Below, one piece after another: positions 1 through 9,880 of a stretch of DNA of 64,000 nt. The notes under the pieces were generated by a model that saw only the letters and a list, made by a program, of their open reading frames with translations, did not search any database and was not told where the DNA came from. Origin of the DNA: Butyrivibrio sp. VCB2006 (GTDB taxonomy: Bacteria; Bacillota; Clostridia; Lachnospirales; Lachnospiraceae). Made by a program: the position numbers and the translations under genes. Each line of letters begins with the position of its first letter. Positions within the stretch are counted from its first letter, which is position 1. Location of the stretch: positions 110,460 to 174,459 of the forward strand of contig NZ_ATVX01000009.1 of assembly GCF_000420945.1 (NCBI RefSeq), given 5' to 3'.

Positions 1-68
1 TGCCGCCAAGTATGATAAAACCGAGGTTATATAAGTGGACCAAAAAATAACAACAGTAATGAATGTGA

Positions 69-102
69 GTGGTCAGAAGTTGTCCACCTCATTTTCTATA
101 CT
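69..102 (+). promoter_or_regulatory. Palindrome-plus--10 promoter of the replication operon (site a)
   Basis: An imperfect palindrome GTGGTCA-gaagt-TGTCCAC spans 69-87, with core GGTCA at 71-75 and TGTCC at 81-85. It is followed after exactly 11 nt by TATACT (97-102). No -35 hexamer stands at the usual 17-nt distance; that place is taken by the palindrome. The same arrangement recurs at six other places in the window. The predicted start of transcription, near 109, lies upstream of the first replication-block gene. I infer an activator or repressor site acting at the -35 position. Confidence 0.65.
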
Positions 103-168
103 AAACAATGGGTTTTATCACCCTTTGTTTTGAGGAAGAATGCCGTATTTATGCGGCTTGGAGGGGTT

Positions 169-453
169 ATGGGTAGAAAGAAGGACAAGAGAAAATGGGA
201 TCCTGACGAGATTGAATTTGATCTCGATAAGCTCTCGGAATATATGAAAAATCTTAAGCCCGGGCAGTACGCTGATGTGGACGATATGGTTGCTCAGTGT
301 ACGTCTACAGATCTTAATCTGGAAAAACTCTCCAGATATGTCAGTGGGATAAGGCCTGGGGAATACCTGGTGTTTGATAAGCTTGTTATTTCGTGTTCCG
401 AGGATGGTTTTGAAATACAGGAGATTGATGTTGAGGGGGAAAATGATTCATGA
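169..453 (+). CDS. Small acidic hypothetical protein, first gene of the replication operon
   Basis: This 94-residue protein has no family I recognise. It starts MGRKKDKRKW and holds two similar copies of a short unit (LDKLSEYMKNLKPGQY and LEKLSRYVSGIRPGEY), so it is probably an internal duplication of about 35 residues. I chose ATG 169 because GGAGGGG stands just upstream; a TTG at 130 in the same frame has no such site. Its stop overlaps the polC start by 4 nt (ATGA), so the two are probably translationally coupled. A role in replication is suggested only by position. Confidence 0.7.
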   Translation: MGRKKDKRKWDPDEIEFDLDKLSEYMKNLKPGQYADVDDMVAQCTSTDLNLEKLSRYVSGIRPGEYLVFDKLVISCSEDGFEIQEIDVEGENDS

Positions 454-3400
454 ATAAGCCTTTTCTGCAGGCATTTCCAACGCTTGCGTTGGATGCATCT
501 ACAAAAGACATCTTTAAAGATGTCGTCATAGATAAGATCTCATCAACCAGAAAGCAGGATTTTATTCGTATTTATATCTCCAGCAGCATTCTGATCGAGA
601 AACCAGAGATATATAAGGTAGAAAAAGAAATAAAAGATCAGCTCTTTTCCGGGCTGTCCGTTACAGTAAAGATTTACGAGAAGTACGACCTGTCCTCACA
701 GTATACTCCAGAGTATTTGTTTGAACTGTATCGTGACAGTATCTTTGTTGAGCTCAAAGCTTATGACCCCATAGAATACACGCTGGTTAGGAAGGCTGAC
801 TTCTGGTTTGGCGAGGATTATAAGGTTGTCATTTACCTTGAAGATACTGTCATTGCCAGGAAGAAAGCTCAGGATATAGCCCGCGTCTTTGAAAAGATAT
901 TTAACGAGCGTTGTGGATTGGGAGCTTCTGTGAGTGTTGAGTATAAAGAGCCTTCAGAGGAAACAACCAAAGCCAACTACTCAGAAGAAGTAGTTGTGAG
1001 GGCCGTTAAGGCAGTAGAAGCGACAGATAAAGAAAAGCCGGAGGCTGAACCCAAGGAAAAGAAAGACTCCAAGGCCAAAGGAAAGGGCTTTGGAAATGGG
1101 AAGGGCTCTTATAAGAACGGATACTTTGTCAGATCCAAGCTTCCTGATGATCCCAACGTTATATATGGAAAGAACTTTGAGGATGAGGCTACTGCGATTG
1201 AGAATATCCTCGGCGATGGAGATGAGGTAACTATTCGAGGCAAGGTTCTAAGCTATGAATGCAAGCCATATAAGCAGAATGAACGTGCGATTCTTATGTT
1301 TGTCGTATCGGATTTTACTGACAGCATAAAGGTCAAAATCTTTGTGGCGGCTGAAGCTGTGCCTGAGCTTGAGAAAAAGATTTATCCTGGAGCCTTCCTT
1401 AAGATCAAGGGAATGGCACTGATGGATAAGTTCGATCATGAAGTGTCTATGCAGAGCATTACCGGCATAAAGACGATTCCTGATTTCACAGAGAAAAGAG
1501 TAGATAACTCTGCGGAAAAGAGAGTTGAACTACACTGCCATACAAAAATGAGCGACATGGATGGTGTATCAAGCGCAGGAGATATCATAGCTCAGGCATA
1601 TGCATGGGGGATGCCTGGTATAGCCATAACAGACCACGGTGTTGTTCAGGGACTGACAGAAGGGTATCACTACATTCAGAAGTATAAGGATAAGCATAAG
1701 GACTCTGATATTGACCAGTTCAAGATGATTCTTGGAGTGGAGGGTTACCTTGTTGATGACTTTTTCAAGATAGTTCTTAACAACAAGGGACAGCGGTTGA
1801 AGGGCAGTACCCTGGTCGTATTTGATCTCGAAACCATAGGATTGTCTCCTGTAAAGGGCAAGATAATCGAGATTGGGGCGGTGAAGATAAAAGAAGGAAC
1901 AGTGATCGGGCGCTTTTCGCAGTTTGTTGATCCCAAGATTCCGATACCGCCCTACACAACCAGGCTTACTAGCATTACAGATGACATGGTTATTGGTGAA
2001 CCTACAATAGAGCAGGCTTTGCCAAAGTTCTTGGATTTTTGCGGAGACTGCGTTCTTGTAGGCCACAATGTTTCTTTTGATATCGGTTTTATTAAGGAAA
2101 ACTGTAAGCGACTTGGGATTGAGAAAGAGTTCACTTGTATAGATACTATGGGCCTTTCCAGAGCTTTTTATCCGGAGCAGGCAAGACACAATCTTGATGC
2201 TGTGTGTAAAAAGCTTGAAGTTGTAAATGAGCACCACCACAGAGCAATAGCTGATGCTGAGTGCACTGCGCAGATATATGAAAAGTTTGAGCAGAAGCTT
2301 TTTGAAAGAGAAATCTTTGACCTGGAGAAGCTAAAAGAATTGGAGGAGCTTAGCCCAGAGGCCATAAAGAGACTGCCGTCTCATCACGTAATTCTATTGG
2401 CGACTGACGTTATCGGAAGGACTAACCTGTATACCCTTATCAGCAAATCCCACCTGGATTATTTCCATGGAAAACCGCGTATGCCAAAGAGCGAGATCAT
2501 GAAGTACAGGGAGGAACTGATCATTGGATCCGCATGCTGCGCAGGAGAGGTGTATGAAGCTGTTCTTGGAGGAAAACCAGAGGATGAGATTGCCAAGATA
2601 GTAGAATTTTACGATTACCTTGAGATTCAGCCGATTGCCAATAACCGTTTCATGATTGGCAGCGAGAAATTCGAAGGGATTACCTCAGAGGAAGATCTTA
2701 GAGATATAAACCGCGAGATTGTTGCGCTTGGAGAAAAGTATAACAAGCCCGTTGTCGCAACTTGTGACGTACATTTCTTAAATCCGGAGGATGAGATATA
2801 CAGGCGAGTCATCATGAAGATAAAGGGTATGGATGACGAGGAGCCTGCGCCTTTGTATCTTCGGACTACAGAGGAGATGCTTAAGGAGTTTGAGTATCTC
2901 GGAGATGAAAAGGCCAGAGAGGTTGTAATAGAAAATTCTAATAGAATTGCTAATAGATGTAAAAATATAGCTCCTGTAAGGCCCGATAAATGTCCGCCTG
3001 TTATCGAGAACTCTGATGAGACCCTCAGGAAGATATGCTACGAAAAGATTCACGAAATCTATGGCGAGCAGCTTCCGCCAATAGTTGAAGAGAGACTGGA
3101 AAAAGAGCTTAAGTCCATTATAGGCAACGGCTATGCGGTTCTTTACATTATTGCTCAGAAGCTCGTATGGAAATCCTTGGAAGATGGATATCTCGTTGGA
3201 TCCAGAGGATCAGTAGGGTCATCTTTTGTGGCCTTTGCAGCTGGAATCACTGAGGTTAACTCTCTGCCGCCGCACTATCTATGCCCCAACTGTAAATACA
3301 GTGACTTTGACAGTGAGGACGTTCTGAAGTACTCAGGAAACTCAGGTTGTGACATGCCTGATAAGATGTGTCCGAAGTGCGGTACCAAGATGAAGAAGGA

Positions 3401-4910
3401 TGGCTTTGACATTCCGTTTGAGACATTCCTGGGCTTTAAGGGAGACAAAGAGCCTGATATCGACCTTAACTTTTCCGGTGAATACCAGGCCAAAGCCCAT
3501 AAGTACACGGAAGTTATCTTTGGAGAAGGCCAGACCTTCAGAGCCGGAACTATAGCATCTGTTGCGGACAAAACTGCCTACGGATATGTAAAGAAGTATT
3601 TCGAGCTGGAGAATATCACAAAGAGGAATGCAGAGGTGGAACGTATCGCCCAGGGATGTATTGGAGTACGTCGTGGAACCGGTCAGCATCCGGGGGGCAT
3701 TATTGTCCTTCCGGTAGGTGAGAACATACACAGTTTTACACCAATTCAGCACCCGGCTAATGATGTGCATACGCCTATAATCACTACACATTTTGACTAC
3801 CACTCGATAGATCATAACTTGCTGAAGCTAGATATTCTTGGACATGATGATCCTACTATGATCAGGTTCTTAAATGACTGCACAGGACGAGATCCGCAGG
3901 AGGTGCCACTTGACGATGAGAAGGTAATGTCTCTTTTCATGAATACAGAGGCGTTGGGTATCACTCCAAAGCAGATAAGCGGCACCAAGCTTGGCTGTTT
4001 GGGGCTTCCTGAGTTTGGAACGGACTTTGCCATGAACATGGTTATTGATGCTGCGCCTCAGTCCTTTTCAGATCTTATAAGGATTTCAGGTCTTTCTCAT
4101 GGTACTGATGTATGGTTGGGCAATGCGAAAGACCTTATAGAAGCTGGTACAGCAACTCTTAGCTCCTGCATTTGTTGTAGAGACGATATCATGGTCTACC
4201 TGATTCACATGGGACTTGATAAGTCAGAGTCCTTCAAGATCATGGAGGCTGTGCGTAAAGGAAAGGTTGCTGCGGGCAAGGAGAACAACTGGGAGGATTG
4301 GAAGAAAGACATGCTGGATCACGGTGTCCCTGAGTGGTACATCGAGTCCTGCCAGAAGATCCAGTACATGTTCCCCAAGGCTCATGCTGCAGCCTACGTA
4401 ATGATGGCCTGGAGAATCGCTTATTTCAAGGTTTATATGCCGGAAGCCTTTTATGCCGCATGGTTTTCAATAAGAGCGAAGGCAATAAATTACGAGAGGA
4501 TGTTCCAGGGGCTTACGACCTTGAGGCGACATATGGCCGAGTACAGGGAAAAAGGGGATGAAATGACTGCCGCTGAGGAGGATGAACTTGCTGCTATGAG
4601 GCTGGCAGAGGAAATGTATGAAAGAGGTATTGAAGTAGAGCCTATCGATATCTATAGGGCTGATTCCAGGTCTTTTAAAGTATTCGGAAAAAAGATTATG
4701 CCGAGCCTTAAGAGTATCGACAAGCTTGGTGAAAAGGCTGCAGATCAGATAGTTGAGGCTGCGAAGAACGGTCCATTTACATCAAGGGATGACTTTAAGG
4801 CAAGAACCAAGTGCCCACAGGTTGTCATGGATACTATGCATCGCCTTGGTATGTTTGGGGATCTTCCGGAATCGAGTCAGCTCAGCATCTTTGATCTGAT
4901 GGGAAAATAG
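450..4910 (+). CDS. polC: DNA polymerase III alpha subunit, PolC type
   Basis: This is the replicative polymerase of low-GC Gram-positives, 1486 residues, close to the usual 1440. Visible in order are an N-terminal domain with a low-complexity Lys/Glu linker (about 190-225), an OB fold, a PHP domain beginning near 358 (VELHCHTKMSDMDG), an inserted DEDDh 3'-5' exonuclease at about 453-615 (VFDLETIG, GHNVSFDIG, HRAIADAE), a four-cysteine zinc site at about 945-975, and the polymerase active-site strand PDIDLNFSGEY near 1002. All catalytic acidic residues appear present, so it should be active with proofreading. It overlaps the small upstream gene and runs into dnaA. A polC on what seems to be a secondary replicon is unusual. 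Confidence 0.96.
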   Translation: MNKPFLQAFPTLALDASTKDIFKDVVIDKISSTRKQDFIRIYISSSILIEKPEIYKVEKEIKDQLFSGLSVTVKIYEKYDLSSQYTPEYLFELYRDSIFVELKAYDPIEYTLVRKADFWFGEDYKVVIYLEDTVIARKKAQDIARVFEKIFNERCGLGASVSVEYKEPSEETTKANYSEEVVVRAVKAVEATDKEKPEAEPKEKKDSKAKGKGFGNGKGSYKNGYFVRSKLPDDPNVIYGKNFEDEATAIENILGDGDEVTIRGKVLSYECKPYKQNERAILMFVVSDFTDSIKVKIFVAAEAVPELEKKIYPGAFLKIKGMALMDKFDHEVSMQSITGIKTIPDFTEKRVDNSAEKRVELHCHTKMSDMDGVSSAGDIIAQAYAWGMPGIAITDHGVVQGLTEGYHYIQKYKDKHKDSDIDQFKMILGVEGYLVDDFFKIVLNNKGQRLKGSTLVVFDLETIGLSPVKGKIIEIGAVKIKEGTVIGRFSQFVDPKIPIPPYTTRLTSITDDMVIGEPTIEQALPKFLDFCGDCVLVGHNVSFDIGFIKENCKRLGIEKEFTCIDTMGLSRAFYPEQARHNLDAVCKKLEVVNEHHHRAIADAECTAQIYEKFEQKLFEREIFDLEKLKELEELSPEAIKRLPSHHVILLATDVIGRTNLYTLISKSHLDYFHGKPRMPKSEIMKYREELIIGSACCAGEVYEAVLGGKPEDEIAKIVEFYDYLEIQPIANNRFMIGSEKFEGITSEEDLRDINREIVALGEKYNKPVVATCDVHFLNPEDEIYRRVIMKIKGMDDEEPAPLYLRTTEEMLKEFEYLGDEKAREVVIENSNRIANRCKNIAPVRPDKCPPVIENSDETLRKICYEKIHEIYGEQLPPIVEERLEKELKSIIGNGYAVLYIIAQKLVWKSLEDGYLVGSRGSVGSSFVAFAAGITEVNSLPPHYLCPNCKYSDFDSEDVLKYSGNSGCDMPDKMCPKCGTKMKKDGFDIPFETFLGFKGDKEPDIDLNFSGEYQAKAHKYTEVIFGEGQTFRAGTIASVADKTAYGYVKKYFELENITKRNAEVERIAQGCIGVRRGTGQHPGGIIVLPVGENIHSFTPIQHPANDVHTPIITTHFDYHSIDHNLLKLDILGHDDPTMIRFLNDCTGRDPQEVPLDDEKVMSLFMNTEALGITPKQISGTKLGCLGLPEFGTDFAMNMVIDAAPQSFSDLIRISGLSHGTDVWLGNAKDLIEAGTATLSSCICCRDDIMVYLIHMGLDKSESFKIMEAVRKGKVAAGKENNWEDWKKDMLDHGVPEWYIESCQKIQYMFPKAHAAAYVMMAWRIAYFKVYMPEAFYAAWFSIRAKAINYERMFQGLTTLRRHMAEYREKGDEMTAAEEDELAAMRLAEEMYERGIEVEPIDIYRADSRSFKVFGKKIMPSLKSIDKLGEKAADQIVEAAKNGPFTSRDDFKARTKCPQVVMDTMHRLGMFGDLPESSQLSIFDLMGK

Positions 4911-4927
4911 GAAGTTAGGAGAAGACC

Positions 4928-6316
4928 ATGACTGATGATGTTTCAATAAGCAATCGAATAGAGGAAAAGTGGGACGAAATTAAGCAGATAGTTCGAAAGG
5001 AGTGCTGTCTCACCAATATATCCTATGGCACGTGGATAGAGCCATTGGAGTTTTTGCGATATACAGATGGCGTGGCTTATGTACTTCTTCCGCAGAACAA
5101 TGCCATGGCAATGGACTATGTAAAAAACAGGTTTTACAGCTTTTTTGTTGAAGCTATGGCTGCTGCTGCGGAGCTGGACGGCCTGATAGATGAGTTGTCA
5201 GTGGAGTTCACGTTTGACGCTGAAGAAGTAACAGCGAGAAACGAAGAAAAGATGTCTGAAGAGAAACTGGCACAGCTAAGGGCGAGCCTGAAACCCAAGT
5301 TTACCTTTGAAAGCTTCGTTGTTGGAGGTAGCAACAGGTTTGCTTATAGCGCTGCTGTGGCTGTAGCTGAAGACCCAGGGGCTATATACAATCCGCTGTT
5401 TTTATATGGAGGACCGGGGCTTGGTAAGACACATCTTCTTCAAGCCATAGGTAATTACATCTGTAGAACGGCGCCTGAGCAGAAAGTCTTATATGTTACT
5501 TCTGAGGATTTCACCAATGAGGTTATTGAGTACATCAGGACAGGGCAGGTAGATGAACTGCATGAAAAATACAGGACGGTAGATGTACTGTTGATTGATG
5601 ACGTTCAGTTCATAATTGGCAAGAAGGCTACGCAGCTTGAGTTTTTCCATACCTTTAATACTTTATATCAGGATGGGAAACAGATAGTTCTTTCCTCGGA
5701 TCGTCATCCAAAAGAAATAGAGGCTCTGGATGAGAGATTCAGGTCGCGCTTTGAGATGGGATTGACTTCAGATATCCAAAAGCCCGACTACGAGACCAGA
5801 ATGGCAATTTTGCGAAAGCTCCATGAGGGAAAAATTCTTGATATTGATGACAGCGTTTTTGAGTATATAGCAAATGGGGTTGTTTCTAATGTCAGGGAGC
5901 TTGAAGGTGCTTACACAAAGGTTGTTGCTTATTCAAGGCTTAATAAGTTAGAGCACATTGGAGAAGAAGAGGCAAAGCTCGCTCTCCGGGATGATATCGA
6001 GGTTGGAAGAGCAAGAAATATCCCTCCGTCAGTAATCATAAGCACTGTAGCAGAGCAGTATAACGTGAGTGTTGATCTTCTTAAGTCCAAAAAGAGGAGT
6101 AATGATATTGTTCTTCCAAGGCAGCTTGCAATGTATTTAATCAGGGAATATACGGATACAACGCTCGCTGGCATAGGAAAAGAGTTGGGTGGAAGAGATC
6201 ACTCAACAGTAAAGAACAGTATTGAGAGGATAACCGACATGCTCTCCACAGATGAAGATGTCAATCAAAAGATAGATGTTATCTGTATGAAGCTGAACCT
6301 CAACAAAAAGGAGTAG
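4928..6316 (+). CDS. dnaA: Replication initiator DnaA
   Basis: This full-length 462-residue AAA+ initiator opens origins and loads helicase. It shows an N-terminal domain I, a short charged linker, Walker A GGPGLGKTH near 162, Walker B LLIDDVQF near 222, the SRFEMGL box with the arginine finger, and the domain IV signature GRDHSTV near 422 that contacts DnaA boxes. It sits 17 nt after polC and 2 nt before a truncated DnaA paralogue. It may serve this replicon's own origin rather than the main chromosome, since a Rep_3 initiator is also encoded nearby. No cluster of DnaA boxes was found in the window. Confidence 0.95.
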   Translation: MTDDVSISNRIEEKWDEIKQIVRKECCLTNISYGTWIEPLEFLRYTDGVAYVLLPQNNAMAMDYVKNRFYSFFVEAMAAAAELDGLIDELSVEFTFDAEEVTARNEEKMSEEKLAQLRASLKPKFTFESFVVGGSNRFAYSAAVAVAEDPGAIYNPLFLYGGPGLGKTHLLQAIGNYICRTAPEQKVLYVTSEDFTNEVIEYIRTGQVDELHEKYRTVDVLLIDDVQFIIGKKATQLEFFHTFNTLYQDGKQIVLSSDRHPKEIEALDERFRSRFEMGLTSDIQKPDYETRMAILRKLHEGKILDIDDSVFEYIANGVVSNVRELEGAYTKVVAYSRLNKLEHIGEEEAKLALRDDIEVGRARNIPPSVIISTVAEQYNVSVDLLKSKKRSNDIVLPRQLAMYLIREYTDTTLAGIGKELGGRDHSTVKNSIERITDMLSTDEDVNQKIDVICMKLNLNKKE

Positions 6317-6318
6317 TT

Positions 6319-6837
6319 ATGTATGCGAGAAATAGAGTGTATACATTTGAAAACTTTGACGTAGACAGAAGAAATAAGTTTGCGTTCGAGGCAGCTAAGG
6401 AAGTCACAAACGAACCAGGTGGCAGATTTAATCCTCTTTATCTGTATGGGAAAAGATATGACGGCAAGACACATCTGTTAAAGGCAATGGAGCGAGACCT
6501 TCGCGAGAAAAAGCCTCTTTTGGATGTCCTATATGTAAGAGGTGAAGATTTTGATAACGACCTGCTAAGCGCAATTTCTTCAAACCAATATGGGATAGGA
6601 ATCAAATTGTTCCGCGAAAAGTACCGAAATGTAGATGTGCTTCTGGTGGATGACATTGATTATTTTATGGAAAGACGAGTGGTCCTAAATGAATTCATAA
6701 ATACCTTTGATTCCCTTTATTTACAAGGAAAACAAATAGTCTTTTCAGCAGACAGGAGGCCTACTGACCTGGGGGAGACGGACAAACTGTTCAGAGGAAA
6801 GCTTGAAATGGGACTGGTAATAGGGATAAGGAACTAA
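6319..6837 (+). CDS. Truncated DnaA-like AAA+ protein without DNA-binding domain
   Basis: This 172-residue protein aligns with residues about 123-295 of the adjacent DnaA (FENF, FNPLYLYG, GKTHLL, VLYV..EDF, VDVLLVDDIDYF, GKQIVFSADRRP). It stops just after the box VII region. It lacks domains I and IV and the AAA+ lid. The Walker A keeps GxxxxGKT (GKRYDGKT) but has lost the GGPGLG sequence, and the arginine-finger motif SRFEMGL has become GKLEMGL. The frame is open, with its own ATG 2 nt after dnaA. By analogy with Hda-like DnaA homologues, it could bind DnaA and modulate initiation; that is inference. Alternatively it is a decaying duplicate. Confidence 0.85.
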   Translation: MYARNRVYTFENFDVDRRNKFAFEAAKEVTNEPGGRFNPLYLYGKRYDGKTHLLKAMERDLREKKPLLDVLYVRGEDFDNDLLSAISSNQYGIGIKLFREKYRNVDVLLVDDIDYFMERRVVLNEFINTFDSLYLQGKQIVFSADRRPTDLGETDKLFRGKLEMGLVIGIRN

Positions 6838-6863
6838 AAAACAGTATACGAGGGAGGAAGACA

Positions 6864-8213
6864 ATGAAGGATGAAAATGTATTGCGGCGGGTTCCGCCGA
6901 ATAATCAGGAAGCAGAGCAATCTGTAATAGGGGCAATGATACTTGACAGAGGCGCAATCAAAACAGCTGCTGAAATACTGATTGAAGATGATTTCTATTA
7001 CAGACAGCTGGGAACGATGTTCTCTACGATGGTAGAGCTGGAGAAAGAGGAAAGCGCTGTTGATCCGGTTACTCTGCAAAATCGACTCAGAGAAAAGAAT
7101 GTTTCTCCTGAGGTTTGTAGTGGCGAGTTTATCGCAGGGCTGGTAGAAAAAGTACCGACATCAGCCAATGTAAAGTATTACGCCAACATCGTAAAAAATA
7201 AGTCTATGCTACGTAAGTTGATCAAGGCATGTAATGATGCTGAGAACGCGTGCTATACAGAATCTGATAATGTGATTGGGGTTTTAAACGATGCTGAGAA
7301 AACAGTACTGGATGTAACTCAGAAGAGAAGTGCAGGAGATGTTGTCCCTATCGATCAAATTGTCATGGATGCACTTAACCTTATGGAAAAGGCAAGCAAA
7401 ATGCAGGGGCATGTTACCGGTGTTGCAACGGGCTTTACTGATCTGGATTATAAGACCACTGGTTTTCATTCAGCGGATCTGGTGCTTATAGCTGCTCGTC
7501 CTGCTATGGGAAAGACTGCTTTTGCCTTAAACATGGCAGAGTACATGGCGCTACATGATAACAGATGCGTTGCAATCTTTTCTTTAGAGATGCCAAGAGT
7601 CCAGCTGGTCAACAGGCTTATTGCGATGGATTCCCGTGTTAATTCAGAAAACATTAAGAGCGGAAATATGTCCGATGGAGAATGGAGCAGCGTTGTTGAT
7701 AGTGCCAATGTTATAAGTAAGTCCAAGCTCATTATAGATGATGCCCCTATAATCACTCTTCAGGATATTCAGGCAAAGTGTAGAAAATTCAAGGCACAGT
7801 CCGGATTGGACGCTGTCTTTATCGACTATTTACAGCTTGTGAAATATAAGCAGGGCAGAAATGGCCCATCTTCAAGGCAGGAGGAGGTTGCAGAGATTTC
7901 CAAATCGCTAAAAGCGCTTGCCAGAGAGCTTGAAATACCGATTATTGCTCTTTCACAGCTGAATCGTGATACAGAGAAGAGAACGGATCATATCCCAATG
8001 CTGTCTGACCTTAGAGAATCAGGATCTATCGAGCAGGATGCTGATATGGTGATGTTTATTCATAGAGAAGATGTATATGATCACGACTGTGAAGAAAAGA
8101 ACGTTGCCCAGATTATTATCGCGAAGCAGAGAAGTGGCCCTACAGGAACGGTAAAGCTGGCATGGCTTCCAGAGTATACGAAGTTTGCAAATCTTGCACC
8201 AGAGAGAAAATAG
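6864..8213 (+). CDS. dnaB: Replicative DNA helicase DnaB
   Basis: This is the hexameric 5'-3' fork helicase, 449 residues, full length. It begins with the typical RVPPNNQEAEQSVIGAM of DnaB N-domains, followed by a RecA-type ATPase with Walker A ARPAMGKTAF near 211, Walker B VFIDYLQLV, and the late motifs LSQLNRDTEKR and SDLRESGSIEQDAD. GGGAGGAAG lies before the ATG. It is in line with dnaA and the loader gene, so this replicon carries its own initiation-to-fork set. Confidence 0.95.
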   Translation: MKDENVLRRVPPNNQEAEQSVIGAMILDRGAIKTAAEILIEDDFYYRQLGTMFSTMVELEKEESAVDPVTLQNRLREKNVSPEVCSGEFIAGLVEKVPTSANVKYYANIVKNKSMLRKLIKACNDAENACYTESDNVIGVLNDAEKTVLDVTQKRSAGDVVPIDQIVMDALNLMEKASKMQGHVTGVATGFTDLDYKTTGFHSADLVLIAARPAMGKTAFALNMAEYMALHDNRCVAIFSLEMPRVQLVNRLIAMDSRVNSENIKSGNMSDGEWSSVVDSANVISKSKLIIDDAPIITLQDIQAKCRKFKAQSGLDAVFIDYLQLVKYKQGRNGPSSRQEEVAEISKSLKALARELEIPIIALSQLNRDTEKRTDHIPMLSDLRESGSIEQDADMVMFIHREDVYDHDCEEKNVAQIIIAKQRSGPTGTVKLAWLPEYTKFANLAPERK

Positions 8214-8239
8214 TTTATCAGTTTCGCGGAGGAGATAAC

Positions 8240-9235
8240 ATGCCACTTACTAATAACCAATACAACAGCATTATGCAGCAATATGAAGATTTGCGCATTC
8301 GCCACAGACGTGAGCGGGAGGAAAAGCTGCAAAAAATATATGAGACCGTCCCCGGATATAAGGAGCTTGATGGGCAGACTTCTACTGCCAGTGTGGAGTT
8401 TGGCAGACGAATTATAGCCGGAGAGAAATTGGATAAAAACATTTTGGATTCAAAATTAAAAGCTTTAGCCGCTCAAAAGGCGGAGCTTTTAAAGAACGCT
8501 GGCTATACAGCAGACTACCTGGACTTCGAATACAAGTGCAAGGATTGTAAGGATACAGGATATATAGGGAATGAAAAATGCCACTGCTTTAAGCAGAAGA
8601 TAATTGAGACTCTATATGACAAGTCAAATCTCCGGGCGCTGACCGAGGAGTGCAATTTTGCGAACATGACTGAGTCGTATTACAAGGGTGAGGATCTGGT
8701 TAAGTTCAGAGGATTAAGAAAGGCTGCTGAAGAGTTCATTGATACCTTTAACACTGATTATAAGAATCTCTTTATATATGGTCCGGTTGGCACGGGTAAA
8801 AGCTTTATGACCATTTGTGTAGCAGATGAACTATTAAAGAGAGGAAACTCAGTTATTTACTTTGGCTCCATTGGCTTATTTGAGCTTATTTCGGAATATG
8901 CATTTGATTTCAATAACAAGGCCTGGTTAAGAGCGGTATATGATGACCTGTACGACTGCGACCTCCTAGTTATTGATGACCTTGGGACAGAGATAACAGG
9001 CAATTTCGTGAGCAGAGAACTGTTTTCCCTGCTTGAAGAACGGAAAAACCGCAAAAAATCAACAATCATTACCACAAATTACTCTCTTGAGGGTCTGCAG
9101 AGTATTTATTCTGACAGAATTTTTTCTAGGATTACTGGGAATTATAAGATCCTCAAGTTGTCAGGACCGGATATCCGTAAAGAAAAGAAACTTGCCCAAA
9201 AAGACTTGGAAAGTAAGCGTAGTAATACTGACTGA
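8240..9235 (+). CDS. dnaC: DnaC/DnaI-type helicase-loading ATPase
   Basis: This 331-residue protein has an N-terminal coiled region, a zinc-binding motif near 100-114 (CKDCKDTGYIGNEKCHC) as in DnaI-like loaders, and an AAA+ domain with Walker A GPVGTGKSF near 181 and Walker B LLVIDDLGTE. Such proteins load DnaB onto melted DNA. I chose ATG 8240, preceded by GGAGGAG; a longer in-frame start at 8162 lies inside dnaB and has no ribosome site. It is 26 nt from dnaB in the same direction. Confidence 0.9.
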   Translation: MPLTNNQYNSIMQQYEDLRIRHRREREEKLQKIYETVPGYKELDGQTSTASVEFGRRIIAGEKLDKNILDSKLKALAAQKAELLKNAGYTADYLDFEYKCKDCKDTGYIGNEKCHCFKQKIIETLYDKSNLRALTEECNFANMTESYYKGEDLVKFRGLRKAAEEFIDTFNTDYKNLFIYGPVGTGKSFMTICVADELLKRGNSVIYFGSIGLFELISEYAFDFNNKAWLRAVYDDLYDCDLLVIDDLGTEITGNFVSRELFSLLEERKNRKKSTIITTNYSLEGLQSIYSDRIFSRITGNYKILKLSGPDIRKEKKLAQKDLESKRSNTD

Positions 9236-9384
9236 TATGGTATGCGACGTACCCGGAAGAGGCAGAAACCATGGATATTCCAGTGCTTTGGATAATCACA
9301 AATGAAGATGTTACCCCACCTTGGGGTAGGATTGCCAGGATAAAATGCCAGGTAGTATAGTTGATGTATTAGGAGGTATTTGTC

Positions 9385-9846
9385 ATGGACAGTAACTATG
9401 ATTTTCAGAAGTTTGCCGATTTTATGAATGATTGGAATTTAATGGAGAAATTTAGCGATTCAGTACTGAAGGGACTGAGGTTTTCAGTAATCTTCCTTGA
9501 AGGAGAAGGAGCTTTTTGCGACTGGATGGTTAGCTTTACATCTAATAAGAAAATGCAGCTTGCTGAAGCAGAAGAGACCAGGAAAGAGAGCCTTCGAAGG
9601 ATATTTGGTGGCTATGATATCGAGTACGATCCGGATGACTATTTTTTTGAAGTAGATGATGAAGAATTCATAGAAAACGCTGTGGATGAGTATAACGTTG
9701 CACCAACTGTAGAAGAGCTCATAGATACAACATTTGAGGCTCTTATAGATCTGGCGAAGAGCACAGCTTTTGATGATGATAATGCCAAGGATGTTGAAAA
9801 AAGGCTACTTGGTAAGAAGGCTGAGGCGATTGAAGCTATCGGTTGA
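9385..9846 (+). CDS. Acidic hypothetical protein at the end of the replication operon
   Basis: This 153-residue protein has no family I recognise. It is strongly acidic, with runs such as EYDPDDYFFEVDDEEF, and starts MDSNYDFQKFADFM after an AGGAGG site. The 149 nt before it contain a short perfect hairpin (TACCCCA-CCT-TGGGGTA, 9314-9330), which may be a processing or weak termination structure. It could be the last gene of the polC-dnaC transcript or separately expressed. Confidence 0.75.
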   Translation: MDSNYDFQKFADFMNDWNLMEKFSDSVLKGLRFSVIFLEGEGAFCDWMVSFTSNKKMQLAEAEETRKESLRRIFGGYDIEYDPDDYFFEVDDEEFIENAVDEYNVAPTVEELIDTTFEALIDLAKSTAFDDDNAKDVEKRLLGKKAEAIEAIG

Positions 9847-9880
9847 GTGAAAAATCATAAGAATATTGTAAAAATGCGCA

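Noticed and set aside
1569..2240. Long minus-strand frame opposite polC
   Set aside because: It lies fully inside the conserved exonuclease region of polC, has no ribosome site and no family features; it is a shadow frame.
9271..9360. 29-codon frame MDIPVLWIITNED... before the gene at 9385
   Set aside because: The ribosome site is weak (GGAAGAGG at a poor distance) and the frame crosses the TACCCCA hairpin; there is not enough to call it a gene.
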